NCBI GenBank assembly: GCA_021785935.1
Contig: JAJYOG010000002.1
Location: forward strand, 1 to 64,000
DNA from: Actinomycetes bacterium
Lineage (GTDB): Bacteria; Actinomycetota; Thermoleophilia; BMS3ABIN01
Length of the DNA: 64,000 nt
Direction of reading: 5' to 3'
Within the stretch, counting starts at the first letter, position 1. Every line of letters starts with the position of its first letter. This document shows, piece by piece, positions 1-8,525 of this stretch. The translations under genes and the position numbers were made by a program. The notes beneath the pieces were generated by a model. It was not told the origin of the DNA and ran no database searches. It worked only from the letters and a program-made list of their open reading frames with translations.

Positions 1-15
1 GATACGTTAGATATT

Positions 16-375
16 ATGGCTTTCGGAGACAAACTAAGACAAATACGCTTGGAGAAGGGCTTATCCCAGGAGAAGGTAGCAAATGTACTGGGATATCCCA
101 ACAATACCTACATTTCAGATGCCGAACGGGGTAAATTCATCCCCGGTCCGGACAAGCTCGAAAAGTGGGCTCAGGCTCTCGGCATGAGCTTTGAAGAGAT
201 GGAAGACCTCCTGCTTGAATCCAAACTGCAGGATTTGGGGCTGGATGATCCGGGCTTCACCCTTATGTTCAAGGAAGTCCCCAACATGACCAGAGAAGAA
301 AAAGCATCATTAATTCGGGCTTATGAGAATGTCATAAAGGCAAGAAGGCCCGAGAGGAAAAAAAGATCGTCATGA
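16..375 (+). CDS. XRE-family helix-turn-helix transcriptional regulator
   Basis: N-terminal HTH pattern (LRQIRLEKGLSQEKVANVLGYPNNTYISDAERGKFIPGPDKLEKWAQALG); 4-nt overlap with the ImmA-like gene. Confidence 0.9.
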   Translation: MAFGDKLRQIRLEKGLSQEKVANVLGYPNNTYISDAERGKFIPGPDKLEKWAQALGMSFEEMEDLLLESKLQDLGLDDPGFTLMFKEVPNMTREEKASLIRAYENVIKARRPERKKRSS

Positions 376-839
376 AGCGAGTAATCGAGCATGCAAACCG
401 AATAAGTGAGATTCACGGAGCCGACCTAGACCAGATAGCAGATAGTCTAGGTCTAAATGTCGTTCCGCAAAAGATGGAAGGCCGCTTGAGAGAGTTTTAC
501 TTCTCCGGCTCGGTCGTAATCAATGAGAAGCTTTCAAATAGAGAGAAGCGCGAACTGATAGCTCATGCAATCGGTCATCATTTGCTTCATGCTGGAAACC
601 ATCTTGCAATGCAGAAGAGGATTTACTCTTTCGGCAATTATCACGAAAAGCAGGCAAATGTTTTTGCCGCCTGCCTCCTCATGCCGCTTGAGGATCTGGC
701 TAGCTTCATCGAGAACAGAAGCAGAATTGACGAGATCGCCAATCATTTTCAGGTTCGTGAAGACCTGGTGAGGCTGCGGCTGAAGATATGGGCTAATTTT
801 GAAAAAGATTTAACCGGCGAAACTGCCAAAGCGAGTTAG
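372..839 (+). CDS. ImmA/IrrE-like (DUF955) domain protein; HExxH site reads HAIGH
   Basis: AHAIGHHLLHAGNH and EKQANVFAACLLMP match the ImmA/IrrE pattern; coupled to the XRE gene and recombinase. Confidence 0.85.
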   Translation: MKRVIEHANRISEIHGADLDQIADSLGLNVVPQKMEGRLREFYFSGSVVINEKLSNREKRELIAHAIGHHLLHAGNHLAMQKRIYSFGNYHEKQANVFAACLLMPLEDLASFIENRSRIDEIANHFQVREDLVRLRLKIWANFEKDLTGETAKAS

Positions 840-841
840 CA

Positions 842-2368
842 ATGAAGTGCATCATCTATCTTCGTGTATCAACGAAAGAACAAGCCCAGACTAATGACAA
901 GGAAGGGTATTCGATCGCTGCCCAGAGGAAAGCCTGTGTCGCTTATGTTCGAAATGAGGGCTGGGAACTCATTGATGAATATGTGGATCGTGGTGAGTCA
1001 GCCAGGAGTATTCATCGCCCTCAGCTGCGGGAAATGCTTTCTCACATTCAAAAAGAGAAAGACATCGATGCCGTTGTCGTTCACAAGCTGGATCGCTTCT
1101 CAAGGAACGTCGAGGATCACGTAACGATCAAGGCTATTCTGAAGCGAGCAAACTGCCAGCTGGTGTCAGTTGTAGAAAAGATTGAGGATACCGCCCAGGG
1201 AAGATTCATGGAAGGCATCTATGCCGCGATGGCGCAGTTCTACTCCGACAATCTTGGGGCTGAGGTTACAAAGGGTATGCTGGAAAAAGTGAAGCAGGGT
1301 GGCTGGCCTCACCAAGCACCGCTTGGCTATAAAAACGTAAGGGAAGGCACAAGAAATATTGCAATCGTCGTGCTTGATCCAGATACTGCCCCGTATGTGA
1401 AACAGGCTTTCGAGCTTTATGCGACCGGCAATTATTCGCTGGATGACATCCGCGACTTCTTTTTTGATAAAGGGGTCAGAAACAGAAACGGGACACCGGG
1501 TCCCCTGGCCCTGGACACAATCAGGAATATTTTCAACAATCCCTTCTTCTACGGAACAATCAGGTACAGGGGCGCTGAATATCCTGGCGAGCATAAACCT
1601 CTCATCTCAAGACAGCTTTGGGAAAAGGTTCAGGTTCAACTTGATGACAGACGGGCAGGTGTCAGACAAAGGAAGCATCCTCATTACCTCAAGGGTTCGC
1701 TCTACTGTGGTGAATGTGGCGGTCGTCTAAGTTTTCAGCTCGCCAAAGGGAAATATCCTTACTTCTTCTGCCTGAATAAGCAAAAGAGCAAAAACAGGGA
1801 TTGCCAGTCCAAATATGTGGACGTTGCCTATGTCGAAGAAGAGGTTGAAAAGATTTACAGGGACATTCAGCTTTCCAAGGAAACGGCGGCAGGATTAATA
1901 GAGCGATTTAATGAAGAGCTGATTTCCAAGCAATCGTCTAACGCCATGGAAGAAAAATTTCTGGCGAAAAGAATTGGAAAGCTGGCAGATGAGAGAATGA
2001 GCACTTTACGCGCCTACCAGGCCAAAGCAATTCCGTTGGATCTTCTGAAACAGGAACAGGACAGAATCGCTTCTGAAATGTCGCATGCCGAGTCTCGACT
2101 TGAAGTCATTCACGCTCAACTCGACCAGCTGAGAGCCGTACTTGACCGGGGTATTGCTGTCGCTTCCCGTTGCGGAATGGGGTACAAGAAAGCCAAGTCA
2201 CAAAAAAGAAAGCTCTATAATCAGGCTTTCTTCGACAAAATCATCGTTAAAGATGGAAAAGTGAAGGTCGAATATACCGACCTGTTTCACGCTCTACTCT
2301 CGGAAAGTTCCAATAAGACTAGTTTGGTGGGCCTGGCTGGACTCGAACCAGCGACCGGCCGATTATGA
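842..2368 (+). CDS. Large serine recombinase/integrase
   Basis: Resolvase N-terminus (IIYLRVSTKEQ...KLDRFSRN), recombinase domain, zinc ribbon (CGECGGRL...C...C) and C-terminal coiled coil; the last codons (GLAGLEPATGRL) are antisense to the tRNA. Confidence 0.95.
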   Translation: MKCIIYLRVSTKEQAQTNDKEGYSIAAQRKACVAYVRNEGWELIDEYVDRGESARSIHRPQLREMLSHIQKEKDIDAVVVHKLDRFSRNVEDHVTIKAILKRANCQLVSVVEKIEDTAQGRFMEGIYAAMAQFYSDNLGAEVTKGMLEKVKQGGWPHQAPLGYKNVREGTRNIAIVVLDPDTAPYVKQAFELYATGNYSLDDIRDFFFDKGVRNRNGTPGPLALDTIRNIFNNPFFYGTIRYRGAEYPGEHKPLISRQLWEKVQVQLDDRRAGVRQRKHPHYLKGSLYCGECGGRLSFQLAKGKYPYFFCLNKQKSKNRDCQSKYVDVAYVEEEVEKIYRDIQLSKETAAGLIERFNEELISKQSSNAMEEKFLAKRIGKLADERMSTLRAYQAKAIPLDLLKQEQDRIASEMSHAESRLEVIHAQLDQLRAVLDRGIAVASRCGMGYKKAKSQKRKLYNQAFFDKIIVKDGKVKVEYTDLFHALLSESSNKTSLVGLAGLEPATGRL

Positions 2369-2401
2369 GTCGGCTGCTCTAACCAACTGAGCTACAGGCC
2401 C
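2325..2401 (-). tRNA. tRNA with CAU anticodon (Ile2 or Met), CCA encoded
   Basis: Reverse complement GGGCCTGTAGCTCAGTTGGTTAGAGCAGCCGACTCATAATCGGCCGGTCGCTGGTTCGAGTCCAGCCAGGCCCACCA folds as a cloverleaf; the anticodon stem-loop and variable region resemble tRNA-Ile2(CAU). Confidence 0.93.
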
Positions 2402-2494
2402 GTAAATGTAGGCTTTGCGGAACACGTCTTGCACGAATTTCCCTTAATCTGCGAATACATACCGGGAATTAAGTATTGTGTCCCCGAAATTGAG

Positions 2495-2503
2495 AGTATA
2501 GCA
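2495..2503 (-). promoter_or_regulatory. Candidate extended -10 (TGCTATACT) for the tRNA
   Basis: agtatagca on the plus strand, ~95 nt upstream of the tRNA 5' end; no clear -35. Confidence 0.5.
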
Positions 2504-2516
2504 AAGCGAGGCTTTT

Positions 2517-2525
2517 TGATATACT
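2517..2525 (+). promoter_or_regulatory. Candidate extended -10 (TGATATACT) for rmlA, placed for a leaderless transcript
   Basis: TGATATACT ends 7 nt before the GTG start; no Shine-Dalgarno sequence. Confidence 0.55.
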
Positions 2526-2532
2526 TTCCAAC

Positions 2533-3600
2533 GTGAATCTTAAAGGACTCATCCTCAGCGGCGGCACTGGCAGCCGTCTGCGTCCCATCACCCATACAAG
2601 CGCCAAGCAACTGGTGCCTGTAGCGAACAAACCCGTACTCTTTTACGGCATTGAATCGTTGCGCGACGCCGGCATCACCGACATCGGCATCGTCGTCGGC
2701 GACACGGCCGTGGAGATCGAGGAGGCTGTCGGCGATGGCTCGCGCTGGGGCGTCAACATCACTTACATCCCCCAGGAGGCCCCGCTGGGCCTGGCGCACG
2801 CGGTGCTGACGGCGGAACCTTTCCTGGGAGACTCCAGTTTCGTCATGTACCTGGGCGACAACCTTTTGCGTGACGGCATCAGCGACCTGGTCGAGAAATT
2901 CGTCAAGAACGGGCCGGACGCACTTATCCTCCTGCAGGAAGTGCCGAATCCTGAAGCCTACGGCGTTGCGGAATGCAGGGACGGCGCCGTGGTGCAGCTG
3001 GTGGAAAAACCAGCCGAGCCCAAGAGCAATCTCGCGCTTGTGGGCATCTACATGTTCACTCCGGCAATCCACGAATGCACCAGGGAGATATCGCCATCGC
3101 CACGCGGCGAGCTCGAGATCACCGATGCCATCCAGTGCCTGATAGACAAGGGCAAGCGGGTTGAGCCCCATATAGTGAGCGGCTGGTGGAAGGACACCGG
3201 CAAGCTCGAAGACATGCTGGAGGCAAACCGCCTGATCCTGGACGCGCTCGACACCGACATCCGCGGGACCGTGGAAGATTCTGAAATTCACGGGCGAGTT
3301 GTCGTCGAAGACGGCGCCAAAGTTTCGGGATGCACGATCCGGGGGCCGGTCATCATCGGTGAGCGTACAATCGTGCGCGATTCCTATATCGGGCCGTACA
3401 CATCCATATATTCAGACGTCGAGATCGGCAATTCCGAGATCGAGCACTCGATCATACTCGAGCAGAGCAAGGTGCTCGACCTGCATGGGCGCATGGAAGG
3501 CAGCCTCATCGGCAAAAATGTGCGCATCATCCGGCTTGACCAGAAGCCCAAGGCGTACCGCTTCATGGTCGGCGATAATTCGTGGATCGGGATCGTATAG
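2533..3600 (+). CDS. rmlA: Glucose-1-phosphate thymidylyltransferase, long form with C-terminal left-handed beta-helix
   Basis: LKGLILSGGTGSRLRPITHTSAKQLVPVANKPVLFYGIESL; hexapeptide-like C-terminus; followed by rmlC, rmlD, rmlB. Confidence 0.95.
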   Translation: MNLKGLILSGGTGSRLRPITHTSAKQLVPVANKPVLFYGIESLRDAGITDIGIVVGDTAVEIEEAVGDGSRWGVNITYIPQEAPLGLAHAVLTAEPFLGDSSFVMYLGDNLLRDGISDLVEKFVKNGPDALILLQEVPNPEAYGVAECRDGAVVQLVEKPAEPKSNLALVGIYMFTPAIHECTREISPSPRGELEITDAIQCLIDKGKRVEPHIVSGWWKDTGKLEDMLEANRLILDALDTDIRGTVEDSEIHGRVVVEDGAKVSGCTIRGPVIIGERTIVRDSYIGPYTSIYSDVEIGNSEIEHSIILEQSKVLDLHGRMEGSLIGKNVRIIRLDQKPKAYRFMVGDNSWIGIV

Positions 3601-3683
3601 GAATTTTCAGCGGGAGATAGGCCGCGGCGGATTTCCCGTGTCAATATTATTGAGGCCGCGATTGTGAGGCCACAGAATGATGG

Positions 3684-3749
3684 CCGAGCGGGATGTTTCC
3701 GCGTAACGGCTGTCGAAGACTAAAAGTGAAGCGGGAACATCCCGCTCGG
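3684..3749. repeat. Imperfect inverted repeat (19-nt arms, 28-nt loop) between rmlA and rmlC
   Basis: CCGAGCGGGATGTTTCCGC (3684-3702) pairs with GCGGGAACATCCCGCTCGG (3731-3749), one mismatch. Confidence 0.8.
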
Positions 3750-3755
3750 ATTACG

Positions 3756-3797
3756 GATATTCGGGAGGATCCATTACAGATATGCGGGAGGATCTAT
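3756..3797 (+). repeat. Tandem duplication (23-bp period) containing the rmlC Shine-Dalgarno sequence
   Basis: GATATTCGGGAGGATCCAT and GATATGCGGGAGGATCTAT, 17/19 identical. Confidence 0.75.
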
Positions 3798-4251
3798 GAT
3801 TGACGGCGTGAAAACCAAAAGTTTGCGGGTCATCCCCGACGAACGCGGTCGGCTGGCGGAGATGCTGAGGGCCGATGATGACATCTTCATCAAGTTCGGC
3901 CAGTGCTATATGACCACTACCTATCCCGGTGTGGTCAAGGCCTGGCACTTCCACAAGATCCAGACCGATAATTTCGTGGCCGTGACCGGCATGTTCAAGG
4001 TTGCCCTCTATGATGACCGCAAAGATTCTCCCACACGCGGCGAGGTCAATGAATATTTCCTGGGAGATTTCAATGCGACCCTGCTGCAAATTCCGCCGGG
4101 AGTCTACCACGGCTGGAAGTGCATCAGCGAGCGCGAGGGCATCGTCGTCAACGTTTCCACCGAGACTTATAACTACGATGAGCCCGACGAGTACCGCCTT
4201 CCTTATGACACCGACAAGATCCCGTATGACTGGGACATCCAGATGGGATGA
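3796..4251 (+). CDS. rmlC: dTDP-4-dehydrorhamnose 3,5-epimerase family protein
   Basis: Cupin-type RmlC features (KAWHFHKIQTDNFVAVTGMFKVALYDDR...PPGVYHGWK) in the rml operon. Confidence 0.9.
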   Translation: MIDGVKTKSLRVIPDERGRLAEMLRADDDIFIKFGQCYMTTTYPGVVKAWHFHKIQTDNFVAVTGMFKVALYDDRKDSPTRGEVNEYFLGDFNATLLQIPPGVYHGWKCISEREGIVVNVSTETYNYDEPDEYRLPYDTDKIPYDWDIQMG

Positions 4252-4258
4252 TGAATAG

Positions 4259-5188
4259 TTGAGGATTCTCGTTATTGGCGCGGCCGGGCAGCTCGGCCAC
4301 GATCTTCTTAAAGTCCTGTCTCCAGATCACGAGGTGACCGGCGCGGATATCGCCGGAGCCGGCGCCGGTCTGGAAATAGACATCACCGATCCCGGCGCCG
4401 TCGATTCACTCATAATCGATCAAAAGCCGGACCTCGTCATCAACTCAGCGGCGTTCACCAACGTCGACGGCTGCGAAACTCAAAAAGACCTCTGCTGGGC
4501 TGTCAATGCCGATGGCGCCGGTAATATCGCCCGTTCATGCTCGACCCTCGAATCCGCCACCCTGGGAGAGCTTGGCAAGGCGCCAGCGAATCTGATTCAC
4601 ATCGGCACCGACTATGTTTTTGACGGCAGTCACAGCGAACCATACAAGGAAAACGAGCGCACCGCCCCGCTGGGGGAATACGGCAAAAGCAAATTCGAAG
4701 GCGAGCAACAGGTTCGCAAGGCTTTGCCGGAGCGGCACCTGATCGTGCGCACCGCCTGGCTCTTTGGAGACAACGGCGCCAACTTCGTCAAGACCATGCT
4801 GAAACTCGGGCGGGAACGGGGCGAGCTTAAGGTAGTCAACGACCAGACCGGCTCCCCAACTTACGCCGGGCATCTGGCGGCGGCAATCAAGTTGCTGGCT
4901 GAGAACCGCTTGAGCGATCCCGGTGTCTATCATATGACCAACTCGGGACATTGCACCTGGTATGAGTTCGCAGCGGAGATCTTCCGCCTTGCCGCCATCA
5001 ACGTTGACCTCAAGCGGACAACGACAGCGGAGTATCAGGCGCCGGCGCCCCGGCCCGCTTATTCAGTTCTCGCTAATACACGGGCGCCTGAGATCGTCAT
5101 GCCTCACTGGCGCGAGGGCCTGATAGAATGTCTGGAGCACCTGGGAGAGCTGGAGAACAAAGACTATGCCGGCAAGGGCAGGCAATAA
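4259..5188 (+). CDS. rmlD: dTDP-4-dehydrorhamnose reductase
   Basis: MRILVIGAAGQLGHDLL, INSAAFTNVDGCE, YVFDGS, YGKSKFEGEQ; TTG start. Confidence 0.95.
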   Translation: MRILVIGAAGQLGHDLLKVLSPDHEVTGADIAGAGAGLEIDITDPGAVDSLIIDQKPDLVINSAAFTNVDGCETQKDLCWAVNADGAGNIARSCSTLESATLGELGKAPANLIHIGTDYVFDGSHSEPYKENERTAPLGEYGKSKFEGEQQVRKALPERHLIVRTAWLFGDNGANFVKTMLKLGRERGELKVVNDQTGSPTYAGHLAAAIKLLAENRLSDPGVYHMTNSGHCTWYEFAAEIFRLAAINVDLKRTTTAEYQAPAPRPAYSVLANTRAPEIVMPHWREGLIECLEHLGELENKDYAGKGRQ

Positions 5189-5206
5189 CGAAGCTGGAGG
5201 AGTAAC

Positions 5207-6205
5207 TTGAAGCTACTGGTCACCGGAGGCGCCGGATTCATCGGCAGCAATTTCATCCGGCTAATTTTGAACAAATATCCCGATTACGAGGTCATCAACC
5301 TCGATCTGCTTACCTATGCCGGCAATCTCGACAATCTTAGGGATATCGAGAAAAATGAGAATTACCGTTTTGTCCAGGGTGACATCCGCGATGAGGACGT
5401 TGTCGACAAGGTGATGAAAGGCGTCGACGCCGTGGTCAACTTCGCCGCCGAGTCCCACGTGGACCGCTCGATCGGCGGTCCCGCCGATTTCATCCAGACA
5501 GACGTGTATGGCACTTATGTCCTCCTGGAGGCTTCACGCCAACATGGAGTCGGGCGCTACCTGCAGATCAGTACCGATGAGGTTTATGGTTCAATCAAGG
5601 AAGGCTCGTTCGTGGAGAGCGACCGCCTGGAACCGAGCAGCCCTTACTCAGCCAGCAAGGCCGGCGGCGACATGCAGGTCATGGCCTACAACACCACCTA
5701 CGGCCTGCCGACGCTGATCACCCGCAGCTCCAACAATTTTGGTCCCTATCAGTACCCGGAAAAGATCATCCCGCTGTTCATCACCAACCTGGTCGAGGGC
5801 AAGAAGGTGCCGCTCTACGGCGACGGCATGAACGTGCGAGACTGGATCTACGTCACCGATAACTGCGAAGGCATCGATGCGGTTTTGCACAAAGGTGAGA
5901 TCGGTGAAATCTACAACATCGGTGGCGGCAACGAGCGCAGCAACATTTTCATCACCAAGACTATCCTTGAAGCCCTGGGCAAGGGTGAGGACATGATCGA
6001 AACCGTTGCCGACCGGCTGGGGCATGACTTCCGCTACTCGATCGACTGCAGCAAGGCGAATGCCCTGGGATGGCAGCCATCGCACAGCTTCGAAGGCGCC
6101 ATCAGGGAGACGATTGACTGGTACGTCAACAATCCGCAGTGGTGGCAGAAGATCAAGAGCGGCGAGTTCGAAGCCTACTACCGCGAGCAGTACCAGAGCC
6201 GCTAG
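5207..6205 (+). CDS. rmlB: dTDP-glucose 4,6-dehydratase
   Basis: MKLLVTGGAGFIGSNFIRLIL, NFAAESHVDRSI, STDEVYGS, YSASKAGGD; TTG start with SD GGAGG. Confidence 0.96.
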   Translation: MKLLVTGGAGFIGSNFIRLILNKYPDYEVINLDLLTYAGNLDNLRDIEKNENYRFVQGDIRDEDVVDKVMKGVDAVVNFAAESHVDRSIGGPADFIQTDVYGTYVLLEASRQHGVGRYLQISTDEVYGSIKEGSFVESDRLEPSSPYSASKAGGDMQVMAYNTTYGLPTLITRSSNNFGPYQYPEKIIPLFITNLVEGKKVPLYGDGMNVRDWIYVTDNCEGIDAVLHKGEIGEIYNIGGGNERSNIFITKTILEALGKGEDMIETVADRLGHDFRYSIDCSKANALGWQPSHSFEGAIRETIDWYVNNPQWWQKIKSGEFEAYYREQYQSR

Positions 6206-6208
6206 CGT

Positions 6209-8497
6209 TTAGTAAGGCCACACGTTGATGCCGCCTGGTGCGTACTGGTAGTAGAGGCCGCCACCGATGGAGCGCACCAGATCCTCGACCTGACCCGTAT
6301 CCTGTGACTCCAGCGGATTAATCTTGCGGGAATTCTCCACGGCGTTCACAGCCTGGTCGACTTTCTTTTCCTGTACGTAAAGGCGCGCCAAAACCCGCCA
6401 GGTCTTGTCGTTCTTGGGATCCTTATCAATGGATTGCAGTAATAGTTGCTCGGCCTCATCAAGTTTGCCCAGACCCATCTTCGCCTTGGCCTGATACATC
6501 AGCGGCTCGCCATCCAGAGGGCCGAAGCGCTCGGCCGTGCGGGCGGCAGCGTCCAGGTTGACAAAATCACCCTTCTTGTCGTAATCCTTGACCACATCCA
6601 TGCGGTTGGATTCGAGTATGGGCGGTATCGTTAACGCCATCGCCACCAGGCAGAGAAGGCCAATAAGCCCCGTCCAGCCAAACAGATGCCTGAATTTCCA
6701 GCCACCGGCACTGTTGCCGGCAGCTTCATCAACAGTTGTCTCCTCGCCTGTTTCAACAGCGCGGCGCGACAGCTGTCCATAGCGCAAAAGGCCGCCGGCA
6801 AACATGAAAAAAGCCAGAAATATGACCGGCATCTCCCAATCCCAGTCGATCATGGCATGGATCAGCAGGGCTGCGCAGGCGGCGAAGAAGGCGCCATAGA
6901 TTTCGCGTTCCCGCCCTCTTTTTAGAAAACGCAGATCCTTGATCGAAATCAGGGTGAATACCACTACGAAGGCGATCATCAGGCTGGCGCCGATAATGCC
7001 AAGCTCGGAAAGATTTTCAAAAAACCAGGAATGGCCGTCCTTGCTGATCATGTCGAACGGCCTCCATTTGAGCCAGCCGACCACCCAGGTGGCCGCGCCG
7101 GTGCCCGTCAGCGGTTTCTCCTTGAAAGTCTCAACGGCCGCCGACCATTCCTGATAACGTTCTGATTGCGATGAGAAGAGCCGTTCCTCCACCGTAGCCG
7201 TTGACTCCGCCTTGGTGGTTGACGTAAAAGCGTCGATGCGAGATTTAGTCCAGCTGAAGGGTCCGCCGCGGCCGCCGGCGGAGGTGAATCCAAGAAAGCC
7301 ACCGACGACGATTACCGCGCAGGAAATAGCCAAAATCATTCCAATTTTCCGTCCGAGCGCCTCGGTAATGGTGATCTTTCCTTCAAGCCGCTTGAGAACC
7401 CATTGCGTACTGGCGGTCACTACCAGTAACAGGATGAGCACCAGCGCCAGCTTATGCCCCTCCCCCACCTTGAGATCCTGCGCCGGCTGGCTTTCTATCA
7501 TCGCCGGCAACCACTTATAACTAATGAGAACAACGATGCCCATCCAGAAGAAGGCGACGCTTGTCTGCATGACCGCTCGTAAACGATGCATCGAGGTCAA
7601 AAGGAATATGCCTATGGCCACACCAAGAAGCACAATGCCCGCTCGCGATACGGTGTAAAAAATAACAACGAGGAAGAGGAACAAAATCGGACCATAAATG
7701 CAACGGGTTGCCAGGCGCGTAGCCTTGTCGGCGATAACCCGAAGCCCGATGACAAATGCCATGCTCATGAACAGCGCCAGTGTGTTCCAGTAGGTGATCG
7801 GATAGTTGAGGCGATTAGCGCCGAACGGGTCTGGATCGATTATATGGTCGGGAAGAACTTTGCCCAGAAGGGAACGTATGGCTATGATGACAGCAATGCC
7901 CACAAACAGATGGCCCAACCAGGCCAGCCATTCCCGCCGCGCCAGATAGAGGTAAAAGAGCCCGAAGCCGGCCAGATAGAGGGCCGCCCTGATGAATTCA
8001 TCAAAACTTTTTGAGGGATAAAACGACCAGCCAACCGAGGCCAGATTCCAAAGGGTGAAAGCTCCGAATATACCTGCTTCGGCCCATCCCAGGCGCGGCA
8101 TTCCACCTCTCAGCTGCAGACTGAATAGCAGCCCCAGCACCAGTAAATAAAGAACCCAGAGTTCGCCATAACTTCGTTGAGCAACAAAATAGCCACCGGC
8201 TGAGAGAGCATAGTAAAGGATGACCAGGAGACCGCCGCCGAGAATGCCGAGGCGGCCGAAATCCTTGCGAGAGTAACCGTCGGTCGAAAGACGATTGTCG
8301 ATGCCGGAGATAAACCGTTCTGCGCGCAAAGCGCCTGAACTAGTCTTCTTCTTCTTCTTCGATTCAGTTGCCGGCAGCTTGCGTTTTGCTTTCCTGGGAG
8401 CCGATTTAACCGGCGGCGCCGCTTTTACGGGCGCCTTGCGTTTCTTCTTCTTGGCGAAGAGAATGGGGCCGCCCACCGGCATGGCGCCCTCGAGCAT
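6209..8497 (-). CDS. O-antigen ligase/polymerase-like membrane protein with Lys/Ala-rich N-terminus and C-terminal TPR repeats
   Basis: Multiple TM segments, Wzy_C-like GTGAATW...DGHSWFFENLSELGIIG, C-terminal TPR-like repeats; start set at MLEGAMPVGG just after the upstream GT stop. Confidence 0.85.
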   Translation of the reverse strand: MLEGAMPVGGPILFAKKKKRKAPVKAAPPVKSAPRKAKRKLPATESKKKKKTSSGALRAERFISGIDNRLSTDGYSRKDFGRLGILGGGLLVILYYALSAGGYFVAQRSYGELWVLYLLVLGLLFSLQLRGGMPRLGWAEAGIFGAFTLWNLASVGWSFYPSKSFDEFIRAALYLAGFGLFYLYLARREWLAWLGHLFVGIAVIIAIRSLLGKVLPDHIIDPDPFGANRLNYPITYWNTLALFMSMAFVIGLRVIADKATRLATRCIYGPILFLFLVVIFYTVSRAGIVLLGVAIGIFLLTSMHRLRAVMQTSVAFFWMGIVVLISYKWLPAMIESQPAQDLKVGEGHKLALVLILLLVVTASTQWVLKRLEGKITITEALGRKIGMILAISCAVIVVGGFLGFTSAGGRGGPFSWTKSRIDAFTSTTKAESTATVEERLFSSQSERYQEWSAAVETFKEKPLTGTGAATWVVGWLKWRPFDMISKDGHSWFFENLSELGIIGASLMIAFVVVFTLISIKDLRFLKRGREREIYGAFFAACAALLIHAMIDWDWEMPVIFLAFFMFAGGLLRYGQLSRRAVETGEETTVDEAAGNSAGGWKFRHLFGWTGLIGLLCLVAMALTIPPILESNRMDVVKDYDKKGDFVNLDAAARTAERFGPLDGEPLMYQAKAKMGLGKLDEAEQLLLQSIDKDPKNDKTWRVLARLYVQEKKVDQAVNAVENSRKINPLESQDTGQVEDLVRSIGGGLYYQYAPGGINVWPY

Positions 8498-8525
8498 CGG
8501 CGCCGGCGCGGACAGAATATTTTTC

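Noticed and set aside
2326-2368. GLAGLEPATGRL peptide as a conserved protein motif
   Set aside because: It is the translated antisense of the tRNA 3' half, a common source of false homology; treated as an att-site feature.
2392-3291. 299-aa minus-strand ORF opposite rmlA
   Set aside because: Shadow ORF on the antisense of a clear rmlA; His/Val/Asp-rich composition typical of antisense of high-GC coding DNA.
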